A stretch of 64,000 nucleotides of DNA from Archilochus colubris (Eukaryota > Chordata > Aves > Apodiformes > Trochilidae): contig CM041102.1 of assembly GCA_023079485.1 (NCBI GenBank), positions 1,187,269-1,251,268 on the forward strand, in the 5' to 3' direction. How positions within the stretch are numbered: position 1 is the stretch's first letter; every line of letters begins with the position of its first letter. A program made the translations under genes and the position numbers. Below, piece after piece: positions 59,401-64,000 of the stretch. The notes under the pieces are model-generated. The model made no database searches, was not told the origin of the DNA, and saw only the letters and a list, made by a program, of their open reading frames with translations.

Positions 59401-62400
59401 GGGGTGGCTCCTCACATGTCCGTGGCTCCTGGACTGGTTCTGTGCAGGTGCAGCCCCCGGGGGCTGCAGGAATCCCACAGGCCTACAGCCAGGCTTGGCT
59501 GAAGCCCCCAGGGCTGCAGATCCAGGTCCTGCTCTACCATGGTTGGGACAGAATCCCAGACTGCTTTGGGTTGGAGGGACCCTACAGACAATCCTGTCGT
59601 CCCCCCATCCTCCCCTCCCACCAGCCCAGGTTGCTCCAAGGGTAAACCTCCCCTCCAACCTGGCCTGGAACATTTCCAGGGATGGGGCAGCCACGGCTTC
59701 TTTGGGCAACGTGGGCCACAGGGGCTTGCTGGGGAGCAGGTCTGCAGTGGGGTTCAGCCCTGGAGCTTTGTGGGGTGTCCTGATGCCCACCCAGATCCAG
59801 CCTGGACTTGGGGCAGGAGCAGCAGGATAAGGTGCTGAAGGTCAGAGAGGAGGATTAGATGGAGGAGCTGGGAGCTGCTGCTGCCTGGCCCTGGGGACAG
59901 GGTGTAAATCAGGGTGACATTTGTGACATTTCCACACGGGTACAGCAAGTTTGCACCCTCAGGGTGTGCAGGAGCTGGGCACTGCTGGGTGGAGTGAATA
60001 GAGGGGACACCCAGTGTGGGGCTGGTGGTCTCTGGGTGCCTCTGAGCTCTTGCAAACTCGTGACAGTCCCCCCCAAAGGGCTATGGGGCAGACTGAGCCC
60101 AGCGGTGTGGGCACTGCTGTGGTGGTGGCTGCTGGTGGGGTGGAGAGACATGGACAGGAATTCAGCTCATGCACACAAGCAAGCAGAGCCCTACCCCAAA
60201 GAAAAAAACCCAAAAGCCGTGATTGAAAGCGCACTTGAAAGCTGCTGGGGAATATGAATGTGTCTTTGAAGTAAAAGGGCTTCCATTTGTTAAGCAGAAA
60301 ATGGAGCTGTGTGTTTCGATTTATAGTTTTACTTAGCAAATAAAACAGGAGAGGAGTAAGTGTTTATGCCTCGCTCTGCTCCCAGCCCCTCCGCCCCTTT
60401 CACCCCCCGAGTTAAAAGCTCGGTGCTTCTGAAACACTACAAAGGCAGGAGGGAATAAAGCAAAGCAAGCAGCTTAGAGGAGCCCGCGCTGGGCTAAGCC
60501 TTGTCGATAGGCTTGTGAAATGGCTCACACGGGGGGGGCAAAGGCCACCGGAGGGGTCTGAAGGTCCCGGCTGGGACAGGGGGGATGGGGAGGTCACCAC
60601 CAGCCTCCCCCTGCCCATGTGCTGCTGCTGGGGGGGCAGGCGTGGGGCCGGGCACATCCCTCACCCCCTTTCCCTCCTCTCTCCCTGCAGACGATGTCTC
60701 CCCGTACTTTAAGACGGAGCCGGTGAGGAGCCAGGTCCACCTGGAGGGGAACCGCCTGGTCCTGACCTGCATGGCCGAGGGCAGCTGGCCCCTCGAGTTC
60801 AAGTGGCTGCACAACAGCCAGGAGCTCACCAAGTTCTCCCTGGAATACCGGTGAGTGTGTCCCCCCCCACGGGCACCGAGCATCAGGGGTGAATCCCCCC
60901 CTTCCCAGCACTGTGGGGGCTCTGTGGTTGTCATGCCGGGAGCTGCCGTGCTGTTTGCAGAGCAAACGTTGGGTTTAAGCAGCTCAGCCCCGGGGAGAGG
61001 GCGTTTGCACAAGAGGGATTAACACCCGCTGCAGCTCACGGCCGGCTCCTGCCTCCCTGAGAAGGGCTCCACCATGGGAAGCAGAGAGAAAAGGGCCGTG
61101 GGAGAGATGGCCCCGAGTCTGGGCATCCCACCCTGGGCATCCAGCCCCACCTCACTGCCCACATGGGAGCTCAGCTCTAAATCAAGCCCAGCACCTCTCA
61201 CTGTCTGCTCCTGTGTGTGTGTGTGTCACCCGCTCTGTATTAATCAATAATTCAGCCCGAGACAATCCAGTCCCCATTTAAAGGCATTGAATCCAAAGGC
61301 TTCGTGTTGCTGTAGCAACGCGGGGCTGCTCTGGGATGCCAGGAACGCAGACAATGTGGTTGGGTGACGTCCCCTCCACGCCTGATGGGTGCTGGGTCCC
61401 CTCCCTGTCACTGTGTGCTCTGCCGTGTCCCCTCCCAGTTACCATGTGCCATGCTGGAGCAGTGGCCATCCCTGGGGACAATGGGTGCTGTCCCACACCA
61501 AACCACGGTGGCTGCAGCTCAGTGATGTCCCCACTGTCCCCAGTGTTGGCACCAGTGCCAGGTGCCCACGGGGTGGTTCTCCTGTCCCTAGCCCTGGTGT
61601 CGAAGCTCAAAGACCTGTTGAATGCTGCAGCTCCTGCATGCTGGGAGCCACACTGGCTGCAAAATGTCAGCTCTTAAATGGGACTGCAGGGACAGTGGTG
61701 ACAGCAGGGTGGGGGGATGCAGAGCCAGTGCAGGGGCTCCTCTGGGGCAGCCACTGAACAGGAGAAAAAGCTCAGGACACTGTCCTGGGCTCTGCCCCAT
61801 CCTCAGAGTGGCTTGGGGTGCCTGGTGGGCACCTCTAGATCCAGACCAGGGCTTTCTGGCTTCCTCCCATGGCTTTGCTCTGTGTCTCAGTTTACCCTTC
61901 AGTAGGGAAGGGGCCAGCACCCGTGTCTCTGCTCTGGGGTGCCCAGCAGCTCTGGAGCCCCATGTCCCTGTGTCCTCATACCAGAGTGACTCCCTTTCCC
62001 CTTCTCCCTTGGCTTCCCCACCTCCATTTCCAGCTTCTAGCCAGAAAGGATTAGAGAAGGAAGCAGAAAACCAAAACCAACAAACAAACATGTGGGGAAG
62101 CCCCAAACAAGCCTCATGTGGCCAATGAAGCCAAAAGCCTCTCTGCAAACCCGTGCCTGGCTGTCACCTGGCCTCGTGGCAGCAGGGACACGTCCTGCCA
62201 GCACCAGTGTGGCTCCTGCTGCCCGTGCCCGGGTGCCCCACGAGGGATTTTGTGTGTCAAGATGAGGGTTTGGACACTTTTGTCTGGCATGGAAAGCTGC
62301 TGGTGGTGAGGAAGGAGAAGCACCAAAATTAGTTATGATGGGCAGAAATTGAATTTTAATAGAGATGTCGGTGGCAGGGAGCCAGCCTGCTCAGGCAGTG

Positions 62401-64000
62401 GGAAGGTAGTAATTAAAAGTTAACGAGTTTAGAAACAGGGTAATCCTTGGAGAGGGGAGGACTGGGGCTGATGGTTGGGGAGGCCCCGGGATGCTCCTGT
62501 CCGGGCAGGGGCTGGGAATGGCTGTGGGTGCATGTGCAGCAGGGCTGAGAGATGCAGGGTGCAGTCAGACCCCCCCATCTTGGGGCTGGCAGGTGCCCCC
62601 CGGGATGTCCCCAGTCTGGAGACAGCAGGGACCTTCTCTGGGCTCTGGCCGTGCCCGTGACGGGATGCACAGTGCTTTGCAGCAGGGCCATGGGCTGCAG
62701 GGAGCCCTTGCCTGGGGGACCCAGGTGGACATGGGGACATCACCTCATGGTTCTCAGCCATGGACACGGTTTTGTCCTCGGCATCCTCCCTCCTCCTCCC
62801 CAAACCTCTCCCCAGAGCCGACACTGCCGGCTGCTCTCACCCTTGTGCATCTCCCCCTTTTTGGGGGGCTGCCGGCAGGGGCTCGCACCCCTCGGCCCTG
62901 CTCTCCCCACCAGCCTCCCCTGATGGTCAGAGGAGCTCCCGGCAGGTTTAAGGGAAGGAGCCGCTCTCCCAGTTTGGCAGCGGGTTTCCATGGCGACCGC
63001 CCTTTCCTTCCCTTCCCGCAGCGCTTCAGCCGCCAGCTTGCCGGCGGAGCGGGGAGAGGCAGGTGGGGAACGGGCTCTGCGGGGCCTCGGCCACGGGCCA
63101 GCCAGAGCCAAGGTGGTCCCGCTGTGAGCAGGGGGAGCCGAACCCTGGGAAGCATCCCTGGGGACCAGGGACCAGCTTGGCTCCATGTGCATGTGGAGCT
63201 GTCCCCACTCCGAGGTGTCCTTAGGGACCAGCCTGGCTCTGTGTGCGAAGTCACCTCCCTCGGGAGCATCCCTAGGGAATCAGGGATCAGCATGGCTCTG
63301 GGGACACACACAGAGCCACATCCCATTGGGACCATCCCTGGGGACCATCAAGGGACAGGGGACCAGCCTGGCTCTGGGGGTGCACAGGGATCCAGCCCTC
63401 CTGAGACCATCCCTGGGGACCCTGGTGGGATCAGTGCTCATTCCAGCTTCCTCCACCTGCTGGCATGGGAAGCAGCATGGAGATGGCTCTCCCATGGAAC
63501 CCCCCTCTGCCTCCCACACCGGGAGTCCCTCACCAAGCCCCCATCCCCCCTCCAATTCCTCTGGTGACCTCGGTTAAGGTGACATCGATGGGTTTGGTGG
63601 CAGTTTGCAGCCCTGCTCTGCTCCTGTGCCCCGGCACGCCGGCTCTGCCCTCTCCAGGGCCAGCTCTGTTTTCCTGTGCATAATCTCGGTGGTGCCGGGC
63701 TCTCCAGAGCCTGACTTCTTCTGGTACGAGGAATCATAACATGCAAATCAGGCAGCTTGATGTCTTTAATGAAATCCTCTGAAGGAAAAGCGCTTCTCTG
63801 GTGAATTGAGGATATTTATTTCTCGTACAAGAAATTTAACATGCAGATTAGTTGGGGCTGGTAATTTATCACATGAGATTGTCCTATTAAGGGTTTCAGC
63901 GAGTCCCGCTGCCTTTGGAAATTACCTTACACATAGATTACCTCTGGACAGACTCCCATCCATAGAGATGCATCTTGTGTCTACTAAATCAGCCCTTTTT
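44348..64000 (+). CDS. SDK2: Sidekick-2 cell adhesion molecule, first two coding exons (partial gene)
   Basis: Sidekick-2 is a large single-pass homophilic adhesion protein (six Ig and thirteen FnIII domains, PDZ-binding tail) that directs lamina-specific synapses in the retina. Visible exons are 44348-44426 (26 codons plus 1 nt) and 60691-60850, joined in phase across a 16.3-kb GT/AG intron. Exon 1 is a signal peptide, [19 protein letters not shown] then ending GAGAQ, with a strong Kozak context (gtgccATGG). Exon 2 starts the mature protein at [20 protein letters not shown] and enters Ig domain 1 with Cys53 and the core Trp65 ([11 protein letters not shown]). It follows human SDK2 closely ([21 protein letters not shown]) and is clearly nearer to SDK2 than SDK1. 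Exon 3, expected to start at YMITSLD, is not in the remaining 3.1 kb, so intron 2 continues past the window. The human neighbours agree. Confidence 0.93.
50373..50434. repeat. (TGGA)n microsatellite
   Basis: Tetranucleotide TGGA/TGGG repeats, about 15 units. Confidence 0.93.
51596..51623. repeat. (TTTG)n microsatellite
   Basis: About six TTTG units after a T run. Confidence 0.9.
51997..52022. repeat. (TCTG)n microsatellite
   Basis: Six TCTG units with one interruption (TCAG). Confidence 0.88.
53700..53850. promoter_or_regulatory. AT-rich island in SDK2 intron 1
   Basis: CTTTTAATTAACAAATTAAA, CCTAGTTAACAATCCAG and GCAGTTAATTAACAAATAAA form two near-parallel blocks about 90 bp apart. The repeated TTAATTAACAAA motif suggests a regulatory cluster. 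Confidence 0.28.
59548..59725 (-). repeat. CR1 LINE 3'-end fragment in SDK2 intron 1
   Basis: Antisense CR1 3' end: CTGCTTTGGGTTGGAGGGAC, CCCAGGTTGCTCCAAG, CCAACCTGGCCTGGAACATT, TCCAGGGATGGGGCAGCC. It is oriented opposite to SDK2. Confidence 0.85.
60691..60850 (+). CDS. SDK2: SDK2 exon 2: start of Ig domain 1
   Basis: Acceptor ctctctccctgcag precedes codons for residues 27-80. [18 protein letters not shown] is identical to the human protein. The donor gtgagt follows a split Arg codon (CG). Confidence 0.95.
63145..63435. repeat. Degenerate minisatellite in SDK2 intron 2
   Basis: Recurring CATCCCTGGGGACCA and GACCAGCCTGGCTCTG blocks, about five copies at 55-70 bp spacing. Confidence 0.75.
63660..64000. 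promoter_or_regulatory. Candidate conserved non-coding element in SDK2 intron 2
   Basis: Over 300 bp of complex AT-rich sequence with a POU octamer ATGCAAAT (63741-63748), GATGTCTTTAATGAAATCC, ACATGCAGATTAGTTGGGG and GGTAATTTATCACATGAG. It has no ORF and runs to the window edge. The character is that of an intronic enhancer-like element; this is an inference. Confidence 0.4.

Larger units (their letters stand above)
44427..60690 (+). other. SDK2: SDK2 intron 1 (16.3 kb)
   Basis: Large first intron. It contains one CR1 fragment (59.5 kb), microsatellites (TGGATGGA at 50373-50434, TTTG at 51596-51623, TCTG at 51997-52022) and AT-rich complex islands near 53700-53850, 56040-56300, 57230-57470, 58520-58620 and 60195-60370 that may be regulatory. 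No exon with a recognised product was found between the two SDK2 exons. Confidence 0.8.
60851..64000 (+). other. SDK2: SDK2 intron 2 (start)
   Basis: It contains a short GT microsatellite (61211-61226), degenerate repeats at 63145-63435 and a complex AT-rich island at the window end. No further SDK2 exon was seen. Confidence 0.75.

Noticed and set aside
62491..63567. 358-codon forward frame in SDK2 intron 2
   Set aside because: It crosses degenerate minisatellite repeats and does not contain the expected SDK2 exon 3 sequence.

Overview
The window looks like part of a bird genome, most likely a gene-dense, GC-rich microchromosome. The genes are split by GT/AG introns. The only interspersed repeats I recognise are 5'-truncated CR1 LINE copies. 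GC-rich minisatellites are frequent, and the gene order matches the human 17q25 block DNAI2-TTYH2-RPL38-SDK2. The species cannot be read from the sequence. No bacterial, viral, rRNA, tRNA or CRISPR feature was found.

Left end (1-11.4 kb): three genes lie head-to-tail on the minus strand, so transcription runs from about 11.4 kb down to 1. RPL38 (ribosomal protein eL38, 70 aa, four coding exons, complete) comes first. TTYH2 (tweety-homolog membrane protein, 534 aa, 14 coding exons, complete) follows. DNAI2 (axonemal outer-arm dynein intermediate chain) is last and only its first 78 codons are inside the window. Spacers are short: about 0.8-0.9 kb between RPL38 and TTYH2, mostly a minisatellite, and about 0.4-0.5 kb between the TTYH2 poly(A) signal and the DNAI2 start region. 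The latter holds a perfect RFX X-box palindrome, two YY1-type motifs and a palindromic E-box, as expected for a cilia gene.

Middle (11.4-43.3 kb): about 32 kb with no supportable protein-coding gene. It is mostly GC-rich, low-complexity DNA, with several minisatellites (40-bp unit at 15.4-15.8 kb, 30-bp at 35.4-35.7 kb, 28-bp at 36.6-37.2 kb) and one CR1 fragment. Scattered complex AT-rich islands with homeodomain- or POU-like motifs look like conserved non-coding elements, but conservation cannot be tested here.

Right end (43.3-64 kb): a CpG-rich promoter region, then the start of SDK2 (Sidekick-2, a large Ig/FnIII adhesion molecule) on the plus strand. Exon 1 carries the signal peptide, intron 1 is 16.3 kb, and exon 2 carries the first half of Ig domain 1. 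The rest of SDK2 lies beyond the window. SDK2 and the RPL38-TTYH2-DNAI2 cluster are divergent, as in human, so the middle region is the shared upstream territory of SDK2 and RPL38.

I found no convincing undescribed system. The most checkable points are the DNAI2 X-box, repeat arrays in TTYH2 intron 7 and RPL38 intron 1, the CR1 copy abutting a TTYH2 splice donor, and the AT-rich islands around SDK2. Many long open frames in the window are products of GC-rich or tandem-repeat DNA and are not genes.
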